Notes under the pieces: generated by a model | Databases searched by the model: none | Seen by the model: only the letters and a program-made list of their open reading frames with translations | What the model was told of the DNA's origin: nothing | Translations under genes and position numbers: made by a program | Assembly: GCA_013115145.1 (NCBI GenBank) | Contig: JAAPAO010000002.1 | Location: 124,001 to 188,000 of the forward strand | From: Perkinsus chesapeaki | Taxonomy: Eukaryota > Perkinsozoa > Perkinsida > Perkinsidae | Length of the DNA: 64,000 bases | Direction: 5' to 3' | Part shown: positions 11,001 to 23,181 of the stretch, piece by piece | Layout of the letters: the number at the start of each line of letters is the position of its first letter | How positions within the stretch are numbered: the first letter of the stretch is position 1

Positions 11001-12745
11001 CTGTCCACCACAGACGTTTCGGGTCCAATGACGCTCTACTATTACGCTAGCAGTTTTTCATGGTACGCTATCAGCGACACAACCTCGGCTTCAAGAACAG
11101 CGCTCTTGGCCATCCACCATTTCTTCTGCCTCTCCAAAACAGTCATTTGTTGTATCTGACGCCATCAACTTCCACCCTGAGAACTCGTATTATAAGCTAC
11201 GCTTGTTGCCAACTGATTTGCCAAGTAGCGTGCTCGCTTAGCATGTAAACCTTTATCATCAGCTATCCTCGTGCCTGTAATCGCAACAAATTTAGGGGAT
11301 ATAATTCTTCCATATATGCACCTCGAGAGGTCCTTGGGCCGTCACGCGGCTGGTTATTCGGGTCTCCGGCGCCTTCCTTCTCTGCCGTTACAACAGCCAG
11401 TTCGTGTTGCAGTATACCCACGTTTCTCGACAGATGCTCGAACCTTTTATAACATAAAAATCGGGTAAAGGCCTCTTCAACTACCTTTGAGCGTCTGCAT
11501 TAGCCCTTCTCTGCAGGACTTCACATTCCTTTGTCTTGTTCGCCAACTCAATCTTGGCAACCGTGAGGTCGGACTCGAGCTTTTTCACCTGGAAGTATGC
11601 CATGTAGCAAGCCTACGGAAAGGTTAGTTCTCACCTGCCTCTCAAGCGTATTGCATTTTTGAACTGCAGACCCATGGTCCATGGCGGTCGTATGCAACTG
11701 CGCGCAGATTGAATGCAGCTTTCTTGTCTACACACAGCCTACTACCTTCTTTGCCAGTTCAACAATGCGCGACTCGGCACAAACGCAGTCACCCAACTCC
11801 TGCGAAATACTTTCTATTGCACGCATGCCCTCGGGGATATCTTTCCGTCGCGAAAGCAAGGTTAGCGCACCACGAACTTGATCCCAACCTAATACACCAG
11901 ATCACCAAGCCCTGTAAAAAAGTTGGTCGGCCCCGGCAAAACCGATTTCGCATGCCAATTCACCCGCTCAGTTATTACGCCATTTTTGCTTTTCCACTAT
12001 TTCCACACACATCTCCAATAGCTCTGCCACCTAACCATGTCGAATAAGAGCAACAGTATTCTAGTGAGCGCTCACTACCTTATTGTCCATCTTGGGTTCG
12101 CCAGTTTTGTTCAACAAAGTGATATCATCACATGCCTCCCTGATGTCATTGAGTCTTTGTTTGTAACATCCACGGCTCCGAGACGATAAATCAGTTCTGA
12201 GCAGTCACATTTGACTCGAGCAAACGCTTCTATCTGTAGCAGCCCACTTCCAGGTCGAAGCTGAAACTCCAGCTAGTGAATCCACAGAGACGTCATGCGT
12301 CCACGAGCTAGCTGTCGTCTGGTCATGCTCATGCGGCTCATGTACTTTGTCTCGTTTCGCAGCCGCTGCATGCAAGAAACGTGTTAACAGCAGCTCAATG
12401 GCACTCGCATGGAACTATTTTATAGGTATTACCAGCCTTCTTCTTTTTCTTTTTCGGTGATTTCGGATCGTATATGGCGGGAAGTCTCGTACCCTAAAAT
12501 CGAGCTTTCATCAGAAGCATCGAATCCGAGCAATGAGAGCTAGAGAATTGCCACGTATTCGCTGCTTTCCCGAGTGCCAGTAGGCCGCAGAAAAAAGTAT
12601 CCCCACAAGAGCTCACCCATGAGCGGTTCTGGCTTTCCCGCTGCCTCGTTACCAGACAGACTGTTCGCATTTCATGAATGTCGGGTGCTGAAGAAGTGTT
12701 CAGTAGCATTGCGATGAAACAGCATAGCGATGTTGCGCTAATCAA
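8089..12745 (-). CDS. Large multi-exon GAF-domain protein
   Basis: The minus strand carries a long series of short exons ending in TGA at 8089-8091. Upstream exons are helical and probably coiled coil: ETSRHIRSEITEKEKEEG (12470s), RAIESISQELGDCVC (11800s), KKLESDLTVAKIELANKTKE (11590s), ARSKLTQVVWKIMNES (10950s). GAF 1 lies at about 10260-9850: LDCDRGSIWVVDATQGIMW, LSEGIGLVASAYLLRDSV, DAYEDKRFNSRF, TNYRTRSVLCVPIVNDGK. A second, more divergent GAF ends at about 8700 (YPLFDKRTTTGVLQFICVEG, KTFDNDELF). The C-terminal exons are acidic with no catalytic domain that I recognise; in particular I see no HD phosphodiesterase motif. GAF 1 resembles those of cyclic-nucleotide phosphodiesterases, so a small-molecule sensor role is inferred. 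The start is uncertain: ATG 12745 opens a signal-like sequence (MISATSLCCFIAMLLNTSSA) that may belong to another gene. Confidence 0.55.
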
Positions 12746-13216
12746 TCGTATTTCGCGCGCGCCCTGAAGGTAAAAAAATTTTCTTCGGGTTCCACTTCTC
12801 GTGGCTCATCAGAGTATTGGACTGTAAGCGTACAGTGTACATATAGCCTGCTAGGCGCCAGCGTGTCATGTCAAGAGCTCATTCGGCTAACGCCGATCAG
12901 CTGGCATTTATGGACGCGTTCTGGAACATCTGTCACAGGTATGTCATGACTCGTGACATACAACTCGACCCTGACCCAACCGTGACGACTCCTCTCCACC
13001 ACACGGCTACCGATACTGAAGGTGTTTGATACCATTATTTGCATTGCGTGATGCAACTTGCATCTCTCCGGGAAATTCTTCATTCACCTCTAACATTCAT
13101 AAACCGCGTCGCGAGAGTAGACACGGCGAGCAGCAGAGGTCTCTGGGTGAGCTCCAAAGGAAGTTAACTTAAAAACACAACGCAGTGTACTTTCTGGTGA
13201 ACGTACGTGCTTTCTG
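12746..13216. other. Spacer, possible first exon of the GAF gene or a small gene
   Basis: Short frames are open on both strands here: minus 12871-13083, and plus from 12868 (MSRAHSANADQLAFMDAFW) followed by a possible donor, gtatgtca. Neither could be extended into a convincing gene. Confidence 0.3.
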
Positions 13217-14476
13217 TCACTGATGTAAAGTATAGCACTGCAGCTGGCCATCTACTCCCCCCACGACGACAGTTCGTGCTCCGTCTCCAAGAGCTTGAAT
13301 CGCGGAGGGCTTCCAACCCAAATCGACTTGCTCCAGCACCCGTGGATTGGTGCCAAGTAAAGACGACAGTGTCAGTCTTCCATCAGAACCGACCGAAGTA
13401 ACACAATGGTCACGCAGGAATGTGAGGTCGGCCACTGCCTGGCTATGAGCCGGTATCTGAGCGGGTATGAGGGTTTTCATAAGACGATTTCCACCCAGCC
13501 TTACTCGCAGTATGCTTTTTCTGAAGTCTTTGAAGTTCAAGGAATCTCCTCGGAACCGCATCAGGCACAGTGCGCCACTGCCGGTCCCTGCCACTGCCGC
13601 ATCGTTGTGAAAAGGGTCGAATTGAATACAGTTTACAAAGGGGGGATTAAATGCCATTGGCAGGGTAGAGCTCTCATCCTGAGCAAACGATCCAATGATA
13701 AATTGCTATGTCCAGGAGGCTACTTTGACGGCACCAGCCACATCTACGACACCCCGTGACCTGTAGCTAGCCCTCTCCACCGCGAAGCGTCGCACTGTGC
13801 AGTCGAACCCGCCTACGAGGATATCAGTTGTCGTAGTTGGGCAGGACGGGGATACGCGAGCAGTCACACAAGAGCAGACCTGTGAGAAGATAAAGCCCTG
13901 GAATTAGAGGATGTCACTCGAACTCCTACTTGCTCCTCCTCATTTACTCGTAATTTCTCGCGGCATTCTGCAAGTGTGGACGAATCAAGAAACACAAGTT
14001 CTCCTTCGTCCGTTGGGACAAGCAGTTGAGAGCCATCCGGTGACAAAGAAAAGTTGTTAACTTCATTGGTCTGACAGACGGTCAATGACACAGAGCCTCG
14101 TGCTCGTGAGTCTCTCACCTGGTTTTGTGGGACGTAGGCAGCTGCGAGCATGCCTTTACGAATGTCGTAGTTGAGAATATTCGATTCAGCACCGACGTAT
14201 ACAGAAGTGGATGAAGCGACGCAGTTCCCGACAAGCTCGCCTGCAGCGGGGAGGGTAATCCGGCTCTAACATATGAAGTGCTGCGAGTTGTTACTGACAG
14301 CTTACTTGAACCACGTTAGACCTGACGTCGATACCTAAGAGGCTCTTGTCTTCCCGAGCCACCCATATCATATCGGGAGATCCTGGCTGACCCGACAGAG
14401 CCGTAACGGAGCAGTCTTTGCTCGTGTCACCCTCTATCAGGCATTTATCCGATTCTAGAGACCGGTGGCCCACCAT
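13217..14476 (-). CDS. WD40 protein, WDR53-like
   Basis: Exons in order give a small beta-propeller: DCSVTALSG...MIWVAREDKSLLGIDVR (14476-14300), VCQTNEVNNFSLSPDGSQLL...DEGELVFLDSSTL (14070-13920), CSCVTARVSPSCP...ILVGGFDCTVRRFAVERAS (13850-13770), and a last exon (13657-13217) with NPPFVNCIQFDPFHNDAAVAG, HSQAVADLTFLRDHCVTSVG and SDGRLTLSSLLG. The repeat order and the block N-P-P-F-V before the fourth blade match WDR53, a small propeller linked in animals to cullin-4 ligases. The start is taken at ATG 14476; an alternative first exon from ATG 14576 (MGTPAATPAPR) would splice into the same frame. Blades are degenerate, with few WD dipeptides. Family (WD40) is confident, the WDR53 name moderate. 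Confidence 0.6.
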
Positions 14477-14677
14477 GAGAAACTGCTAGGAGAGGAACTG
14501 AGGAGAATCACCACACAAGCACAAGCAGGCGTAACAGCTACCACCGTGGCGCGGGTGTCGCAGCGGGCGTACCCATTACTCCAAACTCAAAGAAAGCTTG
14601 TGAGAAATGATATGCATTATCGACAAGAGTAGGCTTCTGTTTTTAAATAATATATAAAGTACACTGCTTTAGCAGAC

Positions 14678-16010
14678 TCAGGGTACGGTGATGATATCAT
14701 CATGATATACTTCACAATTCAAGTTCGAGCCTTTTATTACTGATAAGTTATCAGTATCTGAGAAAGCGGTAATGCGAATGCTGAGCCCGTGATAGCCAGT
14801 GAAGTACGCGATATAGTGTACATAATCTGCTTGGTAACTTACAATCGGTTCGGTAGTTCTCGAAATTCGCAACGAGCATTGTGGAGACGACGCCGGCTGC
14901 CATCAGTCCCATTGGCAGCGCCCTCTCGAAGACTGCCATGCCACGCTTTTGGGTCTCCTCTCTGTTCCCTCTCCTAACATAGAAGCGCCATGACATCGCG
15001 TAGAAATCGACGGAGACTATGATCCTATGAGAGCATCTTCCGAGAATTACCTAAATCGCCTCGCATGGAAGGTGAATTTCCTTCGTTGGCTTGTCGGCAT
15101 CCACGGGTGCCGTTTCTTACTACTGAAGAGCGAATGATAACGATAGGAAAAATGAGGATTAGCCACCGTTCAGAACGGTCCATTCTTACGGTAGCGCAGC
15201 ATCGCACTTGGGTTGCTTATTGTCTTGTTGCTCTCCGGAATCCTATCAAATGGGTTGGTATTGGATAAGACACTCTGCCGTACTTACCTTCCTTGAGCTG
15301 AGCGGCGTTGGTCGACCTGCCCGGGAGACCCGACTCTCTACCACCACGCGAACTTCACGGCGTTTAGGAGTATGAGTCTTGGTCTGACGACATCACGTGC
15401 GAGGAAGGCCGGTGGTCTTCTCAGCTTACAAGCTCCACGTTCTTCGAGATTGTTTTCCGAACTCGCCCGCCGATTACCTACACAAAAGGTAACCGGTTAC
15501 ATCGCTTTCATATTGCATTTTACACTTTTCTTCTTTCCTTCTTCTGGTGTCCCTGCAGCATTCGCTAGGCACTCAGTCTCCCCTTGTGGGAGAGATGCAA
15601 TGACACTGCTTCCTTGCTCGACCAGTGGATCCGAGACTCCTTTACGCTTCGGCACCCTCTTCGCTTCTGCCTTTGCCTTCGGCTTGGGCGTACTCGCGCT
15701 CGTGGCAGTATGTGCTCGTTTTCGAGAAGATGGTTTCTTCTTGTGTGAAATGCTACTTCGCTTATTAGCTGGGCTTTCGAGCCCAGTTACTTCCGGCGCG
15801 GCTCGCTTAGGGGTTGCAGAAGGCTTGTTCGTTTTCCCGACTTCCCGAGTCTTCCTAGGAGTACCTCACAGAAATAGCTCTCAGTCTCGTTTTTTATGCG
15901 ACCAACCAACTTCTGAGAGAATCTTCGTCAAACACGGCTTGGCTGAGCTTAACACCATGTAATCTCGCCGAAGACCGCAGTGGGACCTCCTCTGGCAATT
16001 TCGCTGTCAT
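14678..16010 (-). CDS. Basic Lys/Pro-rich protein with a C-terminal membrane segment
   Basis: The start is ATG 16010 (MTAKLPEEVPLRSSARLHG). The first exons are Lys/Arg/Ser/Pro-rich (TPRKTREVGKTNKPSATPKR, SSISHKKKPSSRKRAHTA, STPKPKAKAEAKRVPKRK), followed across an intron of about 150 nt by KTHTPKRREVRVVVES and AGRPTPLSSRK, then KRHPWMPTSQRRKFTFHARR. The last large exon has MSWRFYVRRGNREE, a probable membrane helix LPMGLMAAGVVSTMLVANF, and after an intron the tail YTDNLSVIKGSNLN...DIITVP, ending in TGA at 14678-14680. The frame is continuous over all joins, which is why I treat it as one gene, but two genes (a nuclear basic protein and a small membrane protein starting at 14996) cannot be excluded. 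No family recognised. The long plus-strand frame at 15372-15962 is its antisense shadow. Confidence 0.5.
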
Positions 16011-16387
16011 AGATAAAGAGTTCTGAAGAGCTGGTTTTCAGTTGGGCGGGCCGCAGCAAGTAATTTGATTTACTACTGTTCACTGAATGAACATGAACGT
16101 TTATTCATTTGGCACATGAATATCACTAAGATATATAGCAACAGAGTCCAGGTTCGCAGCTTCTTCGGTAGGCTTCTAGAGGTTCGCTCGAACTCTCAAC
16201 ACAATAACACGCAGTAGACAGTAAAAACTCTCCTGTTACAAATGACAAAAAGTAATTAAAGCGTTTTCTGTTCAAGTGGGAGAGAATACATACTTGGTCG
16301 TAGCATCAGTTACGAAGTGGCATTAGTACAATAATTTCTATTAGACATAAAAAGTGTTAGCATGGATATGTCAAAAAATCTGATTGT
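16011..16387. other. AT-richer spacer downstream of XDH copy 1
   Basis: No coding frame is supported in these 377 bp. The segment is richer in A and T than its neighbours and should contain the 3' end of XDH copy 1 and the promoter of the basic-protein gene. Confidence 0.5.
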
Positions 16388-19300
16388 TCATGCGAAAGAG
16401 TGCCACGAATCCTCGACTGGACGTCCATCGGGGGAGCTTTCGTCACCAGCTTCGGGAACTGATATGGCTAAGCGTATGCGCTCAGGTGTAGCTGGGCATA
16501 CGAGCTGGAAATGCTTCCGGTTACCTCTCGCAGCATAAATTGCCTCCTTGATAGCATAATAGACCTGCAGAGATAAAGGTCAGGAGTACCGAGGATCACG
16601 CGAGTGAAAGGAATGGAGAACAAACCAGAGAATGTCCTTACGCTTGCACCTCCAAAGAGGGGAGGCTCACCGACTGCCTTGCTGGCTCGAATAGTTGGAC
16701 CGCTAGTCCTATCGTAAAGCGCGACACGAAAGTCGCAGGGAATGTCATCGAGGGAAGGGATCTTGTATAGTCCGGGCCCCTAAGAGAACACCTCAACTCG
16801 AGGATAAAGAATTAAACCACGCTCACCTTAGTGATCAGCCTGCCCTGCTTATCATAGACTAGTTCTTCCATACAAAAGAGACCATATCCCTGCATGAAGG
16901 CACCTTCAATCTGACCGATGTCGATCGCTGGATTTATGGACTTCCCAACATCGTGGACAATATCAACACGTAACTGAACAGCGTATGGACGAGTATTGCG
17001 TATGTTTCGCTCTTACAACCCGTGTTTCACCAGTGAGCACGTCAACTTCAACTTCCGAAGCCGCCGCTCCATAGGTGTAGTAGTAGAAGGGCACAGAATT
17101 GAAAGTATTAACCTAAGCTCCCGGTAGGTAAGTGCAAGTTATACCAGCAGAAAGACGCGCCGTTCCCAACGTTACCTCTTTCTTAGACCAATCGGCCCCC
17201 GCGATTTCTGGGGTCCTGTAGAATCCCACAGCGCTGAGACATTTGCGATCGAACCTACGACAAGGAAGGAGCTATCCACATTGGCACTAACAAGTCTAAT
17301 ACCACGCTTTCGTGGCAGCGCTCGCAAGCCTCGCCTGGGGATCGCTGATGGAAGAGTCCTCGTACGCCTGAGACCGTGAGATCAGTACTCGACCATCGAC
17401 CCTCTGCCGACCTTGATAGTTTCCTTTAATTGCCGGCAGGCATCAACCGCGGCATTAGCATTGAGGTCAGTTCCACTTGAAGCCGCCGTTGGCACTCCAT
17501 TGGGAGCTCGGCTGGTGTTGGCCTCAGATATGTGAATCGCGTCAACAGGGATGCCTAGCTCGCTGGCGACAACCTGTATAGAACGCTGCTCTACCGCAAG
17601 TTGAAAACGGCTTACTTGTGACACTTTAGTATTCAATCCTTGTCCCATCTCAACGCCGACGTGACAAACTTGGACAGACCCGTCCTTTTGAAGGGTTATT
17701 AGTGCGGTAGCTTGGTTAAGATGTGTAGCAGTGAACGATATACCGTACCTGACCAGTACAGGTAATAGCGCGAGATAGCTGGGCAAACCATCTACCGTAT
17801 AGGGACAGCAGCAATTCCGCGCTTCAGGTAGGAGTTCTTCTTGTTGTATTCGACGATTTCCACTCGACGCTTGTCAAATTCCGACTCCTTCATTAATTTT
17901 ATCCACATGTCTTCTGAAGGGACCTGGAAAGCAATGGTATGGAACACCTGCGGGATTGGGTCATCTTTTAGCCTTGCCTCATCCCCAAGATGATGATTGT
18001 AATGTGTCAAGTTAGCGGCGCCTTGTGGACCACAAGCCCAGTTAGCAGCTTCGAGCTCTTCTCGTCTGATTCCGAGCTCACAAGCGGCATGCTCGAACAT
18101 CGCCTGAAAAAGCGACTGTTAGACAATAAGACATTCAAGCAAGCATACCTCCGCAACAGCCTGTCCCTGAGGTCCTCCAAATCCACGGAATGCTGTATTG
18201 CTCTCTATATTGGTCTTAGCCAAGCGTCCTGATAGTGAAGTTACACTACGGATATGAGATGCTGACGGAGTTCTGACCAGTGACTCGGACATTTCGCACG
18301 AAACTAGCATTCGTCATATGCATCATAGCTCGGTTCAGCACAGGTTCGGACAGGTCGTGAGAGTAGCCAGCGTTCGCCTAGAGTTGACCTTAGCTTCTGC
18401 GTAGGACTGGGCAACTCACGTATAAGTCTACATCAGCGGCGACCAACTTCCTGTCGCTCCTACGAACGGCGACAGTATAATCAGCGAGGAAAGCGTGTCG
18501 CTTTCCACTGTTAGCCATGTCTACATCGCGGTCCATTTGGAAACTAATCAAAGAGGCGTTCGAAACTTGACTCGATTTGGATGCCACCCACCGAGCAGGT
18601 CGGTTAAACTTGACGGCTGCAAGAGCCGCATAGGAGGCCAAAATGCAAGATCGAGACTCCTTACCGCCAAATCCGCCGCCTGAGCCGATAAACAAATTCG
18701 ACCAGAAGCAAAACCAACGCACCTCACCTATTCTCTTCGTTCGGACAACAACTCGATTTAGCGGTATCCCCAGAACTTCGGCAATGTGCATCTGGGTCTC
18801 ATGGGGGTGCTGCGTTGACGAAAATACTTCGACTTCAGTGCCCCCATCAGCTGGCACGGCTCGGGCACCCTAAACAATAGAGCTAATGTGGCCGTTCTCT
18901 CATGAAGTTGAGACATTACGGAAAAAGTTTTATTACATTGGTTTCAAAATAAAAATGTTCTTGCCCGGCCATTTTGAAACGGCCCTTGACAACAGCAAAT
19001 TCGTCTGGTCGAGATAAACAGTGTTCGATAACCTCCTCGATATTAGCGCCCATGTCAAGGTCAATCACCTTATGGATGCACGCGGAGTCGCCGCCACCTG
19101 GACAAGACCAACGTCCTAATAGCGGGGCTCAGTCTAGAAATTACCAACAAAAAGGAGCTCATGGAAGCTCTTCTCCCTAATAGCATCCTCGATACTGACA
19201 ATAGGCGGCGGACGCTCTTGCGAGTATGTAACCTAGGATCACGAGACCAACTGCAATATCGGCGCACGATCTGCTGTATATTACCTTCACGGCTCTGGCC

Positions 19301-22300
19301 GAAACGCGGGCTGCATAACGGCTGGTTGCCGCCACGATTGCGATAATCTTGAGAAAGAACAATACTGGTGACCATGTGAGCGTACCTCACCTGCCCACAG
19401 TGTGATACGTTGAAACCGGCATCTGCAACAGCAAACACCGGCTCATCGTGGGCAATAGCACCAATCGTGTGTACCCCCGTGCAGTCCTTATGCGTGACCT
19501 ACTAAAAACGTTACAAAGTCGACCTGGAACAGACACTCACCTCGCCAACAAATCCCTCAACATCACGACAGCGACTGAAATCCATGGCAACCACCGATCC
19601 AGTTGACTGGGTTGAAAGTACAAAGTCGATGTATAGTTCATGGCGGCTATAAGGGGTGTCGTCAAAGTAGTCGGCGCAGCCCCGCACCTTTGAAGCAACA
19701 CGATCATCCTGAAACTCGGGCAGCCTTCCTTACCTGCTTGTCAGCAGCCAGATGCTTCACTGGCTTGCCCACGGGATCTAGAGGATCTCCGAGTGGCATG
19801 TAGTACTGAATTCCTTTCTTGTGAGTTGGCACAAAGTTGTACCTAGCATCAGGCCTCGCATAAGATCGAAAGCCTCGAGACTCACTCTGTGGCACCAGCA
19901 GGCAACCCCATACAAAACTTATACATAACTGCGCGAGCTAATGCCATACGATACTTCGTCATTCCTATAATAGATCGTAACGGTTAGCGTCAGATTCGCA
20001 TCTCTCACCTCCAGGCGTCTCAGGGGCCAACACGAATTCGGCTTTGATGGTATCCATAATTCTCTGGGTTGTCTCGACACAGCCTATCCGGTGCCCAACC
20101 AGCGCTTTCTCGGTTCGGAACGCACGAATCTGCGGAAGTTCACTCTGACCGTTGCCCACTGATCGCAGAAACTTACAGTAGTCGGAGCCATACCACCTAA
20201 AGCCACGCGGGCATCGGTAACTCTGCCGTCTTCTGTCATGTACACAGCAATAGCAGCGTTCACAATAGATAGATCATCTTGACGACGTCTTGAGTGCTTG
20301 AACACACGGAAACTGCTGGGACGCTAGCCGGCACCCAGAAGCTCATTAGCCATTACCTGTCGTATCGCAGTGGGACCGTGACGCTCACAAGCACTTCCTT
20401 ATCCTGTAGGTCAACCTTACGATATGATATGAAAAAATCATCAATAGCAACCTAATTTGGAGAAGAATACGAATAGCACGGATAGATCGTCCACAATACT
20501 TCTCTGTATTCGATTTCGCCAGACTCCAGCCTTGCTATGCGGCATGATGCACCAGCAGCTAACCAAACCACGTTGAGATCTGAAGGAGGGCATAGAAAAG
20601 TAGCGAGCCAGGAAGGACGCACCAGAAATAGGGCTTGCTGTAGCAATGTTTCCTCCGATCGTGGCAACGTTTCGAATGTGTTCAGAGGCAAAGAATCGGA
20701 GCATCGCTGTTATCCCTCGAAGGCTGACATGAGAACAGTCGGGAGTGGAGCTAATCGAACCGAAATCGTAGGAACCTCGAGATTTCTTAGTTTACCACTA
20801 AGTAGACGATCGCGAAAGTTATACGCGGAATACCCCAGTGTACACAACTTAATATGCCATATACAGAATGAAATTGGTATAGGATACCAGGTATACCAGA
20901 GTCATATACTAAATATATAATCATCTCAACGAAGGAGAAACTAGAATATCAAACTGAGTTAGCTTAGTAGTCACAAGGGCTTACACATCTGACCCACAGT
21001 GATCAGATTCTTCAATGAGTTCCTTCAAGGTGGTGAGAGATACAGCAGAGCCTATAGTGGCGTAACCAGAATCCTGGTCTAGCCTGACTGAGTTCATCTC
21101 GCCTTTCACCTAAAACCGGCCATATAATACATTGATGACTTTTACCTCACCCTCGCCGTTGAGATTAGTGCCATAGGGTACGCGTGGTCATCGCGGAAAA
21201 ACTTGTCAATCCTGCGCTCAGAGTGGCCTCCAGCAAGCCTAAACAAGACCAGGACTAAGAATCAAATCTCCAGCGAAAGTTCATCTGCAGCTCTACCTGT
21301 AGTTCCCAACGTAGGTGATTATAGTGAGAAGCTCGTGGAGAGAGGTGGGCCGATAGTAATCGCATGGAAGTCCAACATGCTTTCCATGCAGAAAGAGTGG
21401 ACGATCCAGATTACCGGGGAGAAATTTGGCTTCAGTCAACTTATTGGCAGAAGACTTCATGGAGGGGGTCTCCGCAGTTGTCAACGAGTTGTCGCTCAAG
21501 TGCACAGATGCGTCGGTGCCCTGAGAAACATGAAATAATAAAAACACGACTGAACCGCCTTACCTCTTCTTCTCCGTCTTCGGCGTTTTCCACCAAGTTA
21601 TACATACCCTGTATAATTGGCCTGTAACCGGTACAACGGCATAGGTTACCATCAAGAGCCTCCTCTATATCACGAATCTGCGCGACATCACACAGGTGAA
21701 ACCAAGTTGATGCAGATTCAAACACTCACCTCTCTTTTGCCATCCTCCCACTTAGCGTAAACGCTCATCACCATACCGGGGGTACAGTACCCACATTGAG
21801 AACCATGAGCTTCAGCTAGGCTTCTCTGGATCGGGTGCAAAGGGGTGTTAGCGGGTCCTGGCACCGACATGGAAGACGTTATAAAGGTTCTGCGTTACCA
21901 TGCTTCTTCGACTTGCAGTCGCCATCACCAGAACAGGGCCCACCATCGGCACATTTGCCCTCGCAACTCTCACCCTGCAGAAACCAAGTCGCAACTTCAC
22001 ACAGTCGAGCCTGTCTACCTTGACTCCTTCAATTGTGGTAACTTCACATCCTGCGACGTCACAGACAGACACGAGGCACGAGTTTATGGAACGATGGACA
22101 GGCTAAGAGGCAAAATCGCAGAAGTAGAGTGACCTCTCAAATGGCGCACCTTTCCTGTCACAATATCGGTCGTGTAGACAGATACAGTGCAAGCACCGCA
22201 ACCACCTTCGCCACATGCTAATCTGGTACCGCAACGGCCGGAAGCCCTCAGCCACTCAAGTAGTGTGCATTCAGGGTCGACATCTTCCACGTGGACGGGC

Positions 22301-22576
22301 CTACATCAGAGAGTGAGCTAGCCCGATAAACAAAAAGCTAGAGGCTTACTCTCCATTAACAGTGAAACGAAGGCCTCGTACGGCCTGGTCCTCATAGTCC
22401 CTCAAAAGTTTTTTGGTGCGACGCTCTCGTGTGTGATGAGCAGCCGGTTTCATAAGGTTATAAGGTTCACGCAAAACTGATAGTTTCGAACTATGCACAG
22501 TCACGCCATCTTGACGCGCCGACGAGTGTCGCAAGACTGGGCGAGCGAAAACCCTGGGCTCACAGGTGACTGCCAC
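16388..22576 (-). CDS. XDH: Xanthine dehydrogenase paralogue 1
   Basis: This is a molybdoflavoenzyme that hydroxylates purines (hypoxanthine to xanthine to urate). The start is ATG 22576 ([19 protein letters not shown]), giving an N-terminal extension of about 70 residues before VNGE. Domains in order: 2Fe-2S I ([19 protein letters not shown], about 22220), 2Fe-2S II ([12 protein letters not shown] at about 21790; [11 protein letters not shown] at about 21640), FAD domain ([20 protein letters not shown], about 20690; [12 protein letters not shown], about 20430; [17 protein letters not shown], about 20270), then the molybdopterin domain: STQHPHETQ (18800), [12 protein letters not shown] (18670), [11 protein letters not shown] (18330), [13 protein letters not shown] (18190), [12 protein letters not shown] (17740), [11 protein letters not shown] (17660), [12 protein letters not shown] (16900), [10 protein letters not shown] (16670). 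It ends in WHSFA and TGA 16388-16390. The pocket residues equivalent to bovine Q767, E802, R880, F914, F1009, T1010 and E1261 are all present. About 20 short introns. Confidence 0.85.
16862..16976. repeat. Near-identical tract B shared by the two XDH genes (copy in XDH 1)
   Basis: By eye this 115-bp stretch differs at only 3 positions from 23661-23775 in XDH 2. It encodes the block [20 protein letters not shown] followed by GAFMQGYG. Flanking exons and introns diverge much more, including at third codon positions. Confidence 0.85.
21589..21680. repeat. Near-identical tract A shared by the two XDH genes (copy in XDH 1)
   Basis: By eye this 92-bp stretch differs at a single position from 28621-28712 in XDH 2. 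It encodes [20 protein letters not shown] and the following [11 protein letters not shown], part of the second iron-sulfur centre. Sequence on both sides diverges abruptly. Confidence 0.85.
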
Positions 22577-23181
22577 ACGTAGCCGTAATACATAGTAAAG
22601 ACCGAACTTGCATTTTAAGGGATGTGATTTCCAGGATAGTTCACGAGTCGCTAGCGTCGCACCTGTTCAAGACCAGATACTTCTACCGACCATGAGAACA
22701 CAACATTATGACCGGATGGCAACGACGATACAGCTGATTGGCTGAAACCCGGGAATGACCCACTAGTCTAAAAAATGATCGAAATATCCGATCAACATGG
22801 AAGAGATGTTGAGCACTGCTTACGGAAAGCTGCCCTTAAAAGCCCTGTGTCATCATATATGGAAAGAGTGGTTGAATAGTACTCTACTTCTAGAAAGAAA
22901 AGGCAACTTGTTAAAAAAAGTACATATCCACTATGTGGTCAAATTACAATAATGTGTCTGTGGGCCATCCCGGCTACGGGACTGTACCAGAGTTGGGCCG
23001 CCTATGGCCGCTCAGTCCGCAGTCATACCCCTGTACTGGCACTCGCTCGCCCGACCAAAGAAGTGCTGTACGATAAAAAATGAGTGTCAAAATCATAGTA
23101 TTACTGGGTAACATAGGTACGGAGGTCTGGGTATTGGAGATATATGCCTCAACTATTAGAATTCTACGTCTTCGTAACCGA
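22577..23181. other. Spacer between the tandem XDH genes
   Basis: About 605 bp with only short unsupported frames on both strands. It should contain the XDH 1 promoter and the XDH 2 3' end. No similarity to the 29453-30051 spacer upstream of XDH 2 was obvious, so the duplication need not have carried the promoter. Confidence 0.5.

Noticed and set aside
15372-15962. Plus-strand open frame of 196 codons, Leu/Phe/Ala-rich
   Set aside because: It is the antisense of the Lys/Pro-rich exons on the minus strand; the minus strand gives spliceable exons with normal borders, and the plus frame has no homology-like motif.
16388-22576. XDH copy 1 as a pseudogene because of many in-frame stops
   Set aside because: The stops fall in GT-AG introns; every family motif is present in order and in frame after splicing.
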